Shown piece by piece: positions 18,195 through 27,663 of a stretch of 64,000 nt of DNA. Both the position numbers and the translations under genes were made by a program. The stretch's first letter is position 1. Each line of letters begins with the position of its first letter. The notes beneath the pieces were generated by a model. It worked only from the letters and a program-made list of their open reading frames with translations. It was not told where the DNA came from and made no database searches. This stretch comes from Saccharibacter sp. EH611 (lineage in GTDB: Bacteria; Pseudomonadota; Alphaproteobacteria; Acetobacterales; Acetobacteraceae): assembly GCF_009834765.1 (NCBI RefSeq), contig NZ_WVHP01000025.1, forward strand, positions 239,729 through 303,728. Direction: 5' to 3'.

Positions 18195-19430
18195 TTATGT
18201 GGTTTTTTGAATGCCACATCCAGGAATGCGCGACAGAACCGCACTGAAGAATATCCCGCTTACGCAGAGGATACCAACAATGGCAAACATGGTTGACCAG
18301 CCGAGGCTACCTTGAATCGCTCCCATAAGTGGGCCGACAATGGCAATGGTAAGATCCGTAAAGACAGAATACGCCGCGATAAGGATTCCGCCAAACTCTG
18401 GCCCATCTGTTTGCACGGCCATCGTACCCATTGCTGGGAAAAGGAGGGAGAACCCGGCACCTGTCAATGCTGCACCAATGAGGCCGCCAGTGGACGAATG
18501 GATCAAGCAAAAACAAGCCATAGCGACGGCTTCTGTCACCAGAGAGACATAGGCAACGGGGACACCGCCACGTTTGTCGATTTGTGAAGAAAACAGAATT
18601 CGCACAAGGACAAAAACGACAGCGAATGTGGAGAAAGCGACGCCAACACTCGTCCAGTGATTTGCACTATAATAGATAGATAAATACCCATTAACCGTGC
18701 CAAAACCGAAGGAACCTGCTGCTAAGGCGGCACCGTAAGGCAATACTTTACGCAGAGCCGTAAAGAAGGACATCGGCTCACCTTTTGCAGGCAACGGTTT
18801 CACCCCTGTATAGAAGCACAGGAGGGCCGATCCAAACACGCCCATGGCTGTTGCTGCAAAGCCTACAGGCATCAGGCTAATCACGGGCATAAAGCTGCCC
18901 AGAAACTTCCCGATAATGACGCCCAGTGCGATGCCGCCATAAGACGTTACACCATTCCAAGAAATCGCCACGGAGGTATGTTTGGGCCCAACGCGACGGA
19001 TATTCCATGTGGTAACGGACGTTGCCGTCCAGCTTTCAGCCCAGCCGATGAAAAGGCGGCTTAACAAAGCGACCCCTAGGGCGACATAGCGGGTTGCACT
19101 GTTCATGCCCATCAAGCCAGGGATGGCGGCAGCAAGGCACATGAGCAGACCGGAGATGGTACAAGCGATCAGGCCGTAACGAAGGATCTTTTTAGGGCCG
19201 TGATGGTCAACAAGCTGACCAGCAACGAGGCGGGTCAGGAATGTTCCGAGATATTGGAGGGTAATCGTCATCCCTGCGATGGCTGTTGGGAACCCCAGCG
19301 TTTGGTGAACAAACTGAGCCCCAATGACAGCATTAGGTAGACCGATAACAACGTAAACGAGAAGGTTGAAAAAGACGACGGGCATCACCCGGAGGGTCGG
19401 CGAGCCTGTAAGGGTTTCTTCTTCCGACAT
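18195..19430 (-). CDS. Major facilitator superfamily transporter
   Basis: A 411-residue inner-membrane protein with about 12 predicted transmembrane segments. The loop 2-3 motif appears as GQLVDHHGPKKILRYG (MFS signature A). Helix 1 starts near residue 17 after a short polar N-terminus. The overall pattern (VFFNLLVYVVIGLPNAVIG, LTRLVAGQLVDHHG) resembles the YhhS/YfcJ-type group of putative sugar or arabinose efflux carriers. The substrate cannot be told from sequence. A transcription terminator separates it from the LOG-family gene downstream. Confidence 0.88.
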   Translation of the reverse strand: MSEEETLTGSPTLRVMPVVFFNLLVYVVIGLPNAVIGAQFVHQTLGFPTAIAGMTITLQYLGTFLTRLVAGQLVDHHGPKKILRYGLIACTISGLLMCLAAAIPGLMGMNSATRYVALGVALLSRLFIGWAESWTATSVTTWNIRRVGPKHTSVAISWNGVTSYGGIALGVIIGKFLGSFMPVISLMPVGFAATAMGVFGSALLCFYTGVKPLPAKGEPMSFFTALRKVLPYGAALAAGSFGFGTVNGYLSIYYSANHWTSVGVAFSTFAVVFVLVRILFSSQIDKRGGVPVAYVSLVTEAVAMACFCLIHSSTGGLIGAALTGAGFSLLFPAMGTMAVQTDGPEFGGILIAAYSVFTDLTIAIVGPLMGAIQGSLGWSTMFAIVGILCVSGIFFSAVLSRIPGCGIQKTT

Positions 19431-19679
19431 TAATATTCCCCTTTGCAGCGTTCTGCTCCGCCTCCATATAAAAGTTAGGGGGCGGTATTGGTTGAGTCAC
19501 CATAGGAGAGAAGAAGCGGTTCGTCACGGGTGGAACGCTAACCCTTTTTTTAGACAGTGTCATGGCAGCCATGCAACAGGTGGGTTGAACCTGTTTTTAT
19601 TTTTCTTATATGTGGCTGTTCGCCTAGGGGAAACAGCCCGTAATTGGCATGTTACTTAAGCAGAAGGAGTGCTTTCCTG

Positions 19680-20255
19680 ATGACAGATGACACAATCCGG
19701 AAAGCCCAAAAAGAGGCTGGCTATCAGCTCCTTTCTACCGAAGAAGTCTATCGAAACCCTTGGACAGCGATGCGTGAGGATAAAATTATCCATCCAAGTG
19801 GAAAAGAGGGACTGTATGGGATTGTAGAGCGGGGCATGTTTGCCGTTATTTTGCCACAGCATAAAAATGGCGACGTGTCTCTTGTGCGGCAATTTCGGTA
19901 CCCCGTTGGCAAACGTTTGTGGGAATTCCCAATGGGTATGTGGGAGACTCGCGATGATGCGACTCCTGAAGAGGTTGCATTGGGAGAGCTGCGCGAGGAA
20001 ACAGGCCTACGTGCTGGAGAGCTTATCCATGCAGGCACGCTTTATCAGGGGGCCGGTTATTCCACACAAAAGGGACATGTCTTTTTAGCCCGCAATCTTG
20101 AGCGTGGTGCATCGGAGCGTGAAGCGACCGAAGCAGACATGACGGTGCATGATTTCCCGTTGGCAGAGTTTGAAGCCATGATTGCCCAAGGGGAGGTCAC
20201 GTGTATGGTGACTATAGCGGCCTTTGCGCAGATTCGGGCACGGGGGTTGATCTGA
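19680..20255 (+). CDS. Nudix hydrolase, probable ADP-ribose pyrophosphatase type
   Basis: A 191-residue Nudix protein that should cleave a nucleoside diphosphate linked to another moiety. The Nudix box is seen in ATPEEVALGELREETGL; the first arginine of the classical REUXEEXGU pattern is a glycine, which occurs in several ADP-ribose pyrophosphatase-like members. The surrounding layout (VRQFRYPVGKRLWEFPMG before the box, GAGYSTQKGHVFLA after) fits the ADP-sugar pyrophosphatase group. The ATG at 19680 has AAGGAG upstream; an earlier in-frame start at 19644 lacks this. Confidence 0.86.
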   Translation: MTDDTIRKAQKEAGYQLLSTEEVYRNPWTAMREDKIIHPSGKEGLYGIVERGMFAVILPQHKNGDVSLVRQFRYPVGKRLWEFPMGMWETRDDATPEEVALGELREETGLRAGELIHAGTLYQGAGYSTQKGHVFLARNLERGASEREATEADMTVHDFPLAEFEAMIAQGEVTCMVTIAAFAQIRARGLI

Positions 20256-20298
20256 CTGAGGAAGGCTCCGCAGTGGGGCTCCCCAGCGGAGAGGTGCC

Positions 20299-20952
20299 TT
20301 GAGAGAGTTTGCTCGTCCGTTTGTTCTTGTTATCGCGTTGATCGTTGTGCCGTTGGTGGTGTGGCGCATCCCTATGGCACAGCATCTCGTGCAGAGCAGT
20401 CAATCATGGTGTCGTGGCCCTTGGGCGGGCTGGTGGTTTTTGGTCTTTGCGGTGCCTTATTGCGCAGCGGGCCTGCCAAGGCAGGCGCTTTGCCTCATGG
20501 CTGGAGCCGGGTTTGGCGTGCTGGAGGGCTTTGTGCTGTGCAGTGTGGCGTATGAAGCAGGCGCTCTTGTGAGCTATAGCGGCGGGCGTCTCTTTGGTGT
20601 GGGTCGTTCCTTGACGCTTATGAAACCGATGGTCGCTTTTATGCGTCGTGCACCATTTAAGGCCGTGCTGAGTGTGCGTTTATTGCCGATAGGGTCGTCG
20701 TTGCTGGTTTCGACTTTATCAGGGGGGCTTCGTATCCCGGTGTTTGCCTTTGCAGGGGCGACAGCTTTGGGGGGCGTGCCTCAAAATCTTATTTTTATAC
20801 TCGTGGGGAGTGGCTTGCCGGTTGGCCATCAAACCGAAATGATCTTGAGTGCTGTGTTGTTCGCGCTGTCAACAGCGCTTGGCGTCGTCATGGTCAGGCG
20901 GTATCGCGCCTATGGAGCACAGCCCATGGTTCTATCAGAGGGTAGGAAGTAG
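20299..20952 (+). CDS. VTT-domain (TVP38/TMEM64/DedA-like) membrane protein
   Basis: A 217-residue integral membrane protein with about five or six hydrophobic segments. The block CLMAGAGFGVLEGF and the later MRRAPFKAVLSVRLLPIGSS match the VTT (SNARE-associated) domain, in which an F/P-x-x-hydrophobic-RLxPxxP-type motif is typical. Family members are linked to lipid scrambling or undecaprenyl-phosphate recycling, but the activity here is inference. The start is a TTG with GAGAGG upstream. The next gene begins one base after its stop. Confidence 0.8.
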   Translation: MREFARPFVLVIALIVVPLVVWRIPMAQHLVQSSQSWCRGPWAGWWFLVFAVPYCAAGLPRQALCLMAGAGFGVLEGFVLCSVAYEAGALVSYSGGRLFGVGRSLTLMKPMVAFMRRAPFKAVLSVRLLPIGSSLLVSTLSGGLRIPVFAFAGATALGGVPQNLIFILVGSGLPVGHQTEMILSAVLFALSTALGVVMVRRYRAYGAQPMVLSEGRK

Positions 20953-20953
20953 T

Positions 20954-22222
20954 ATGTCAGTCTCAAGGCGTTTTTCGTTTGAACGGGCCTTTTTTGACCG
21001 TACTCTCACCCCGGGTCAGCCGCTTCCTTTTTGGGTGCCCCTTCTTCTGGGGTGTTTAACGGCTGTTGGGCCTGTCTCAACGGATATTTACCTGCCTGCT
21101 TTGCCAGAAATGGAACATCAGCTGGGCGCAGCCGCTGGTTCTGGCAGCTTGACGATGGCGGCTTGGGTGGCGGGTCTCGCCATTGGGCAGATGAGTGTTG
21201 GCCCGCTCACCGATCGCTTTGGGCGCCGGGCACCGTTGTTGGTGGGGACATTATGTTATGCCATTGCGGCGGCGGGCTGCGCCTTGGCACCAACGATGAC
21301 TGTGATGTGCGTCTTTCGCTTTATCGCTGCCTTGATGGGGGCGGCGAGTTTGGTTGTGCCAAATGCCTGTGTGCGTGACCTCACCTATGGGGATGCCTCT
21401 GCCAAGATGATGTCACGCCTGATTATCGTGCAAGGGGTGGTGCCGATTTTGGCCCCGGCTTTGGGCGGGTTCGCGCTGCAATTTATTGGCTGGCGCGATA
21501 TTTTCTGGGCAACATCTTTATATGGCCTACTGGGTTTTGTCCTTGTAGCGCTCTTCTTGCCTGAAACGTTGCTGCCTATTCGACGGCAGCCCGTGCAGAT
21601 GAAAGCGGTGCTGGTACGGTATGGTAAAACTTTGTGTGAACCGCATTTTTGCCTCAACGGGCTTATTTGGATGGTTCAAGGGTTTGTGACCTTTACTTAC
21701 CTGACAGCGGCGCCCTTTTTGTTTGAGAGCGTGTTTCATCTCTCTCCGTTTCATTACGGGATGCTCTTTGGGTTGTTTGCGGTGTTTATGATCGGCACGT
21801 CACAGCTCAATGCGCTGCTTGTTGACCGTTTTTCAAGTGAGGGCATTTTGAAGACAGCCCTTATTTGGAGCACGCTTGCCGCGCTTGCTTTCGTTGTTTT
21901 GGCAGTTTGGTCTGCGGTGGAGAGCGCCCCTTTAGGGCATTTGAACGCTATGTATCTCTGGCCGATGATTGTTATTATGCTGTTGGTTTTAGGGCCGGGT
22001 GGTGCCATTGGGCCGAACGCGATGGCCGGGGCACTGCGTTATCAGGCGCATAATGCCGGGTCTGCAGCTGCTTTGGCTGGAACAGGGCAATATGTGATGG
22101 GCATGGTCGCCAGTGTGCTGTTCTCGCTCCTTCCTGTGGGAACGGCGATCCCGATGGCTGTTATGCTGCTGACGGCGTTCCTCGTTATGCTGGTTTTGGC
22201 CTATTATCCTAGGAAAGGGTAG
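20954..22222 (+). CDS. MFS multidrug transporter, Bcr/CflA type
   Basis: A 422-residue, 12-segment proton-driven exporter. The first helix region VGPVSTDIYLPALPEM is characteristic of the Bcr/CflA group. Signature A appears as GPLTDRFGRRAPLLVG, and motif D/C-like GAASLVVPNACVRDL follows. This group exports drugs, sulfonamides or cysteine. Translation starts at the ATG at 20954 (AGGA upstream). A longer frame back to 20849 overlaps the previous gene and has no such support. It forms a pair with the VTT gene. Confidence 0.9.
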   Translation: MSVSRRFSFERAFFDRTLTPGQPLPFWVPLLLGCLTAVGPVSTDIYLPALPEMEHQLGAAAGSGSLTMAAWVAGLAIGQMSVGPLTDRFGRRAPLLVGTLCYAIAAAGCALAPTMTVMCVFRFIAALMGAASLVVPNACVRDLTYGDASAKMMSRLIIVQGVVPILAPALGGFALQFIGWRDIFWATSLYGLLGFVLVALFLPETLLPIRRQPVQMKAVLVRYGKTLCEPHFCLNGLIWMVQGFVTFTYLTAAPFLFESVFHLSPFHYGMLFGLFAVFMIGTSQLNALLVDRFSSEGILKTALIWSTLAALAFVVLAVWSAVESAPLGHLNAMYLWPMIVIMLLVLGPGGAIGPNAMAGALRYQAHNAGSAAALAGTGQYVMGMVASVLFSLLPVGTAIPMAVMLLTAFLVMLVLAYYPRKG

Positions 22223-22306
22223 ATTGACCGCTCTCTAATGGTGCGTTTGGGTGTTTGTGAGCAGGGTTTTCATCTGCCCGTTCGGTAAAAGAGGGAGTGC
22301 CTTGTG

Positions 22307-22606
22307 ATGACTGAAGCTGCTGGTGTAACAGCCATTGTGACCTTTCCTGAGAGCCGTCATGATGAGGGGCTGTCTCTGTTTCAGCGTCATTTGCCGATGT
22401 TGCGTGCGTATGACGGGTGTCGGCGCTTTGTTGTCTCTCATGATATTCGAGCACGCGGCGTCTTCACCATTCATGAAGAATGGGTGAGTGAGGCGCATTT
22501 AGACGTGCATCTTAAAGACAAGGCGATCACCGCTATTTTTGCTGAGATTGATGCTTTAGGCGGGCAGATCACCAATATCTTTACCAAAGAGGTACACGCT
22601 TCCTAA
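22307..22606 (+). CDS. ABM-domain protein, putative quinol monooxygenase (YgiN-like)
   Basis: A 99-residue protein of the antibiotic biosynthesis monooxygenase fold. The pattern CRRFVVSHDIRARGVFTIHEEWVSEAHLDVHL fits the core of these dimeric beta-alpha-beta proteins, where a central aromatic-rich strand (here FTIHEEW) and a following helix with His are conserved. E. coli YgiN oxidises quinols, but the substrate here is unproven. The ATG at 22307 follows GAGGGAG; a GTG one codon earlier is also possible. Confidence 0.75.
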   Translation: MTEAAGVTAIVTFPESRHDEGLSLFQRHLPMLRAYDGCRRFVVSHDIRARGVFTIHEEWVSEAHLDVHLKDKAITAIFAEIDALGGQITNIFTKEVHAS

Positions 22607-22697
22607 CGATGGAGGCTTGAGCCGGGGCACAGGCTCCCTTACAGAAGGGCCTTACTGTATTGATGTTGACTATGCTCTTTAAAGAAGGCTCGCCCTC

Positions 22698-23237
22698 ATG
22701 TCGTACCAAGACCCTGCACCGCTTGATCTGAAGCGTTATATCCGCGAAGTGCCCGATTTCCCTAAAGCTGGGATTCTTTTCTACGATATTTCGACCCTCA
22801 TTCGGAATGCGGATGCGTGGCAGATCGCGACCGCGCGTTTAGCCGAGAGTGTGCTGAAATTTCAGCCCGATATGTTGGCTGGCATTGAAAGCCGCGGCTT
22901 TCTGACGGCAGCCCCGTTGGCGATGCGTCTTGGGTGCGGCTTCACGATGTTGCGCAAGCCGGGCAAGCTGCCGGGTGAAACGATCTCTCATGCCTATGGG
23001 CTCGAATATGGCCATGATGAGCTGCACCTACAGGTGGATGCTGTGCGTCCCGGTCAGCGCGTGGTGGTGTTGGATGACCTCCTCGCTACAGGGGGCACGC
23101 TAGCGGCATCGGTTGATTTGCTGCGTAAGGCAGGGGCTCATGTCGTGGGGGCTTCCGTGCTTATTGAGCTGGCTGCGCTAAAAGGGCGTGAGAAGCTGGA
23201 TGTGCCGGTGACATCTCTGCTGACGTATGAAGACTGA
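22698..23237 (+). CDS. apt: Adenine phosphoribosyltransferase
   Basis: Apt salvages adenine with PRPP to give AMP. The 179-residue protein begins with the family pattern [18 protein letters not shown]. It holds the ESRGF substrate block and the PRPP-binding motif [16 protein letters not shown], all intact. The length is normal. The start codon of the nitroreductase gene lies 7 bases after the stop, so the two genes probably form one transcript. Confidence 0.96.
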   Translation: MSYQDPAPLDLKRYIREVPDFPKAGILFYDISTLIRNADAWQIATARLAESVLKFQPDMLAGIESRGFLTAAPLAMRLGCGFTMLRKPGKLPGETISHAYGLEYGHDELHLQVDAVRPGQRVVVLDDLLATGGTLAASVDLLRKAGAHVVGASVLIELAALKGREKLDVPVTSLLTYED

Positions 23238-23244
23238 GAATTTT

Positions 23245-24081
23245 ATGACGCAAACTGATCTTTCAAAGAAGACGACCGAGCTTTGGGCGCAGCGTTATCG
23301 GCATGATGCGCCGGTGAACCTTCCGGACAATCCCGTTCTTCGCCAGCTTTTTGCGCATCGGAGTGTGCGGCATTATAAGAGTGACCCGCTGCCAGCAGGG
23401 GCCCTTGAGGCCGGGATCGCGGCGGCATCGTCGGGGGCGACCTCGTCTAATCTGCAAAACTGGTCTGTTATTGCAGTGGAAGATCAGGCGACGCGCTCAC
23501 GCCTTGCAGAGCTTTCAGGTGGGCAGTCTTACGTTGCGCAGGCTCCAGTTTTTCTGGCTTGGGTTGTGGATTTATCGCGCCTTGAGCGCATCACGCAGCG
23601 TGAAGAAGAGAGCGAAGCTGAGGCTTTGGCCTATGAAGAAAGCTTTCTGATGGCAACGCTTGATACCGGTATTGCTGCTCAGAATGCTGTGCTGGCTTTT
23701 GAGTCGCTTGGTCTAGGCACGGTGTATATCGGTGGACTGCGTAATGACCCTGAGGCCGTGGCGTCTCTGCTGGGGCTGCCATCGCGTACGGTCGCTGTGG
23801 TGGGGATGTGCGTTGGTCATCCAGCCGACGATGCTGCGGGTGGCATTAAGCCACGTCTTGGTCAGGATGTGGTGCTTCATCGTGAGCGTTATGACCATGA
23901 AAGCGAAGAAGAGCCGATTGAGGCGTATAATCAACGCGCTGATGCGTATCAGCAGGAGCAAGGCTTGCCGTCGCGTCGCTGGACACAGACGGTTGCCTCT
24001 CGCATTGCTCAGGTGCGTGGTTTAGGTGGGCGGCATGTGATGCGTGACGTGCTTAATCGCCTCGGTTTCCCACTGCGTTAA
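23245..24081 (+). CDS. Nitroreductase family protein (NfsA-like)
   Basis: An FMN-dependent NAD(P)H oxidoreductase of 278 residues. The N-terminal FMN-binding RSVRHYKSDPLP and the following AASSGATSSNLQNWSVI are typical of the oxygen-insensitive NfsA/Frp branch, as is GGLRNDPEAVASLLGLP in the C-terminal half. It probably reduces quinones, flavins or nitro compounds. The C-terminus (RRWTQTVASRIAQVRG) also suits NfsA-type proteins. An in-frame start at 23227 inside apt is possible, but the ATG at 23245 with GAGAA upstream is preferred. Confidence 0.88.
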   Translation: MTQTDLSKKTTELWAQRYRHDAPVNLPDNPVLRQLFAHRSVRHYKSDPLPAGALEAGIAAASSGATSSNLQNWSVIAVEDQATRSRLAELSGGQSYVAQAPVFLAWVVDLSRLERITQREEESEAEALAYEESFLMATLDTGIAAQNAVLAFESLGLGTVYIGGLRNDPEAVASLLGLPSRTVAVVGMCVGHPADDAAGGIKPRLGQDVVLHRERYDHESEEEPIEAYNQRADAYQQEQGLPSRRWTQTVASRIAQVRGLGGRHVMRDVLNRLGFPLR

Positions 24082-24092
24082 GTTAGAGTGTG

Positions 24093-26567
24093 ATGTCCGC
24101 TCTCCCTGTCGCTGAGGTTTTACCGCGTCTTTATGAGGTGCTGGAGCACGGGGCGAATGCTGTGCTTGTTGCGCCTCCGGGGGCAGGGAAGACCACAACC
24201 GTTCCGTTAGCCCTACTGGAGCATCAGGCCGCGTGGCTGGGGGAGGGACGTATTATCGTCGTAGAGCCACGTCGTGTGGCTGTGCGGGCGGCGGCTGCGC
24301 GTATGGCGTCTTTGCTTGGGCAAAAGCCGGGCGAGACGGTGGGGTATCGCACGCGCACCGACCGCGCGGTATCGGCCCAGACACGTATTGAGGTGGTCAC
24401 AGAAGGGCTGCTGGTGCGTCGTTTATTAAGCGATCCTCTCCTTGATGGGGTGAGTGCGATTCTCTTTGACGAAGTGCATGAGCGGTCACTGGATGGCGAT
24501 ACGGCCCTTGCTTTTGCTTTGGATGTACAGCGGAGTTTCCGCCCAGAGCTGCGTCTTGTGGCGATGTCGGCGACGTTGGAAGGGAAGATCTTCACCCAAC
24601 GTCTTGATGCGCCATTGATTGAGAGTGCAGGGCGGCAATACCCCGTTGAGCTGCGTTATCGCCGTGATCTTACGCATCAGCGTGAGCTTCCTGAGCGTTG
24701 TGCTGAGGCGATCCGCTCCATTTGGAGTGAGGAAGATGGGTCAATCTTGGCGTTTCTTCCCGGTGTCGGGGAGATACGGCGTACGCAAGCGGCTTTGGGG
24801 GAGCGTTACCCTGTATTCCCTCTTTATGGGGAGCAATCGGTTGAGGATCAGCAACGAGCGTTAGACCCGACCTCGGGACGGCGGATTGTGCTGGCCACGT
24901 CCATTGCTGAAACGTCAGTGACGGTGCCGGGTGTGAGGGTTGTTGTCGATGGCGGTTGGCGGCGCTTGCCCCAGCGTGACCCCAGCACGGGCTTACCGAA
25001 ACTTCAGAGCCGGCGCATCTCACGCGCGACGGCTGAGCAGCGCGCCGGGCGTGCGGGGCGTGAGGCGCCGGGCATTGCCGTGCGCTTATGGTCGGAGATG
25101 ACGCAGCGTGGGCTGATGGTGCAGGAAATCCCAGCCATTCGGGAAGCGGATCTGTGTGACTTCGCTCTTATAACGGCCGCTTGGCAGGAGGCGATGGGAA
25201 CGGTACCGCTTGAGCTGCCTCTCATTGAATGTCCCGCTGAGGGGGCTTTAGCCGGGGCGCAAGACCTGCTGCGTTCCTTAGGAGCGCTCGATAGTGCTGA
25301 TAAGCTGACCTCTCTTGGCCGGGCGATGGCGCGCTTGGGCACACATCCGCGTTTAGCGGCGATGCTCTGTGCCGCTCAAACGGAGCGTGAGCAGGTAACG
25401 GCCTCTTGCTTGGCGGCTTTGTTAGAGGAGAGAGACCCGTTCCGCCGTCCGATGAGCAAGGCGTCTCCTACGGTGGATATTGGCCAGCGCTTGGCGTTGT
25501 TTGCGCGTGAGGATAGCCGGGTGCCCCGGTCTGTCACGCGTCTTTTGCGTCAGTCTGCCCAACGTTTCTTACGGCGCGTGGGGGTAAAAGAGACGCGCAC
25601 GCTTGAGCCTGACCCACATTATGCGGGGCGGTTGATCGCGGCGGGCTTCCCAGATCGTTTAGCGCAGCGCACGTCTTCAGATGGGCGTTATCGTTTGGCC
25701 GGTGGCGGGAGTGCGCGTGTACCCGTTTCAGATGATCTGTCGCGTGAGAAGCTTCTGGCGGCCGCGATGTTTCACGTAAAGCGGGGCACAGAGATCACGC
25801 TGGCAGCCCCGGTCACTGTGGAGGATTTTCCCCCTTCTGTGCGTGCTCAACTGACGGAGCAGCGTGAAGGGAGCTTTGATGGCACGTCAGGTCGTGTGAT
25901 TATGCGGGAGCGTTTGCGTCTTGGTGCGCTCATTTTGCGTGATCGTAACACCCCAGCTACGCCTGAAGAAGCACAACCGGCCTTGATGGAAAAAGTCTGC
26001 TCCGACCTCCCTCGTTACGTGAACTGGACGACGAGCGCTCGGCAGTTTCAAGCACGGGTTGCGTTAGCCCGGACGCATTATGCGCCAGATTTGCCGGATC
26101 TGTCCGATGATGGACTGGCCGTATCAACAGAGTGGTTGGAGCCGTGGCTGGGCGGGATTGATCGGCTTTCTCAGCTTCAAGAGCTGGATGTAGTGGCAAT
26201 GTTGCAGGCGTGCTTGAGTCATCCGGAGCGCCAAGAGTTGGATCGTCAGCTTCCCGCGACTGTTGCGTTAAAGGGAGGGCGGCACGCGATTGATTATACT
26301 GGCACAATTCCCGCTCTTAGCACGCGCGCTCAGGCGTTTTATGGCACTACGCGTCTGCCAGAGCTTGTGGGAGGCAAGGTGCCTTTGCACGCTGTGTTGT
26401 TATCTCCTGCAGGGCGACCTCAAGCTGTAACGGCGGATTTGGCGCGTTTTTGGCAAGAAGGCTGGTTGGATATGCGCCGTGATATGCGCGGGCGCTACCC
26501 ACGGCATGATTGGCCAGAGAACCCCGCCCAAGCGGAGCCGTCCTTGCCTAAAAGACGACCACGCTAA
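24093..26567 (+). CDS. hrpB: ATP-dependent RNA helicase HrpB
   Basis: A DEAH-box helicase of 824 residues, the usual HrpB length. Motif I is APPGAGKTT, motif II appears as DEVHERS, motif III as SATL, and motif VI as AEQRAGRAGR. The C-terminal HrpB-specific domain (SDDLSREKLLAAAMFHVKRG..., then the segment ending near LARFWQEGW) is present. The cellular role of HrpB is poorly known. A GTG one codon before the ATG is also possible. There is a short gap from the nitroreductase gene (11 bases). Confidence 0.95.
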   Translation: MSALPVAEVLPRLYEVLEHGANAVLVAPPGAGKTTTVPLALLEHQAAWLGEGRIIVVEPRRVAVRAAAARMASLLGQKPGETVGYRTRTDRAVSAQTRIEVVTEGLLVRRLLSDPLLDGVSAILFDEVHERSLDGDTALAFALDVQRSFRPELRLVAMSATLEGKIFTQRLDAPLIESAGRQYPVELRYRRDLTHQRELPERCAEAIRSIWSEEDGSILAFLPGVGEIRRTQAALGERYPVFPLYGEQSVEDQQRALDPTSGRRIVLATSIAETSVTVPGVRVVVDGGWRRLPQRDPSTGLPKLQSRRISRATAEQRAGRAGREAPGIAVRLWSEMTQRGLMVQEIPAIREADLCDFALITAAWQEAMGTVPLELPLIECPAEGALAGAQDLLRSLGALDSADKLTSLGRAMARLGTHPRLAAMLCAAQTEREQVTASCLAALLEERDPFRRPMSKASPTVDIGQRLALFAREDSRVPRSVTRLLRQSAQRFLRRVGVKETRTLEPDPHYAGRLIAAGFPDRLAQRTSSDGRYRLAGGGSARVPVSDDLSREKLLAAAMFHVKRGTEITLAAPVTVEDFPPSVRAQLTEQREGSFDGTSGRVIMRERLRLGALILRDRNTPATPEEAQPALMEKVCSDLPRYVNWTTSARQFQARVALARTHYAPDLPDLSDDGLAVSTEWLEPWLGGIDRLSQLQELDVVAMLQACLSHPERQELDRQLPATVALKGGRHAIDYTGTIPALSTRAQAFYGTTRLPELVGGKVPLHAVLLSPAGRPQAVTADLARFWQEGWLDMRRDMRGRYPRHDWPENPAQAEPSLPKRRPR

Positions 26568-26696
26568 GGGGGATATGAGGCGTGTGCGGTGCTGCTCTTC
26601 CTTGCCAAGAGGGATTGTGTTTCATTAGGCTGACAGAGCATGAATAAGGCGGAGCCGTCGCCTTAATGCAGTGTGACAGCAAGGAAGGGTGATCTT

Positions 26697-27497
26697 ATGG
26701 GTGCGTCATCACAACGTTTTGCAGGACAAAATGCCCTGATTACCGGCGCAGCGGGAAATATCGGTTTGGCCGTGGCGAAGCGTCTCGCCAGTGAAGGCGC
26801 AAACCTGATTTTGTTCGATCTTAATGCTGAAAAGCTGGAAGAGGCGCGCTCTCAACTGATCTCTCTTGGCGTGGATGTGCATAACGCTGTCTGCGATGTG
26901 ACAGATTATGCCAGTGTAGAAAAAGCAGTCGGTGAGGCTGAAAAAGCACTTGGCCCTATCGGGTTGCTCTTTAATAACGCAGGCTATCAAGGGGCTTTTG
27001 CGCCTATTCACGAATATCCGCCTGAGGACTTTGCCCGTGTTGTGCAGATCGACCTTATTGGGGCGTTCCACCTGATTCGTGTGGTTTCAGAGCGTATGGT
27101 GAAGCGGAAATTTGGCCGTATCGTGAATACAGCCAGCATGGCAGGACTTCAGGGGCCACCCAACATGGGGGGCTATGGCTCGTCTAAGTTCGGGGTTGTC
27201 GGGCTAACGGAAGTATCGGCAAAAGACCTTGCACCCTATAATATCCGCGTTAATGGGATCGCACCGGGGCTGATGGGGCCGGGCTTTATGTGGGATCGGC
27301 AGGTGGAGTTGCAGGCCAAGACAGGGTCGCAATATTTCTCTGCCAATCCTGAGGAAGTGAAGAAGCAGATGGTTGGAAGTGTGCCCATGCGTCGGTTAGG
27401 CACTGTGGAAGAAATTCCCGGTGTGGTTGCATTCTTGCTCAGTGATGATGCAAGTTATATTACTGGAGTGACGATGCCGATCTCAGGTGGCGTATAA
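26697..27497 (+). CDS. Short-chain dehydrogenase, xylitol dehydrogenase-like
   Basis: A 266-residue SDR. The NAD-binding motif is TGAAGNIG, NNAG follows at the usual place, and the catalytic Tyr and Lys lie in YGSSK. The segments NNAGYQGAFAPIHEYP, MGPGFMWDRQVELQAK and GSVPMRRLG resemble the NAD-dependent xylitol dehydrogenase of Gluconobacter oxydans as I remember it, so xylitol to D-xylulose oxidation is the best guess. Other sugar alcohols are possible. The ATG at 26697 has AAGGAAGG upstream; an earlier in-frame start at 26673 is less likely. A clear terminator follows. Confidence 0.85.
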   Translation: MGASSQRFAGQNALITGAAGNIGLAVAKRLASEGANLILFDLNAEKLEEARSQLISLGVDVHNAVCDVTDYASVEKAVGEAEKALGPIGLLFNNAGYQGAFAPIHEYPPEDFARVVQIDLIGAFHLIRVVSERMVKRKFGRIVNTASMAGLQGPPNMGGYGSSKFGVVGLTEVSAKDLAPYNIRVNGIAPGLMGPGFMWDRQVELQAKTGSQYFSANPEEVKKQMVGSVPMRRLGTVEEIPGVVAFLLSDDASYITGVTMPISGGV

Positions 27498-27538
27498 GAT
27501 AAGTCTCCTTTTGTAAGCTAAGAGATCATCACGCGAGG

Positions 27539-27575
27539 AAAGGGTATGTGTTTTCTGATCACATGCCCTTTTTTT
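27539..27575 (+). terminator. Terminator after the xylitol dehydrogenase-like gene
   Basis: A 12-bp stem with one G-T pair (27539-27550 with 27560-27571) ends in a run of T residues on the plus strand. Confidence 0.9.
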
Positions 27576-27663
27576 GAGAGAGATGATGGGAGATAATCTG
27601 TTACCGATGAGGTGAGGTAAGAACTCTTTTAAGAAAGGCTGTTCCGGCAAGGGCGGGAAAGAC

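Noticed and set aside
18113..18244. N-terminal extension of the LOG-family protein
   Set aside because: The extension would translate through the terminator of the MFS gene, and a good ribosome site sits before the ATG at 18112.
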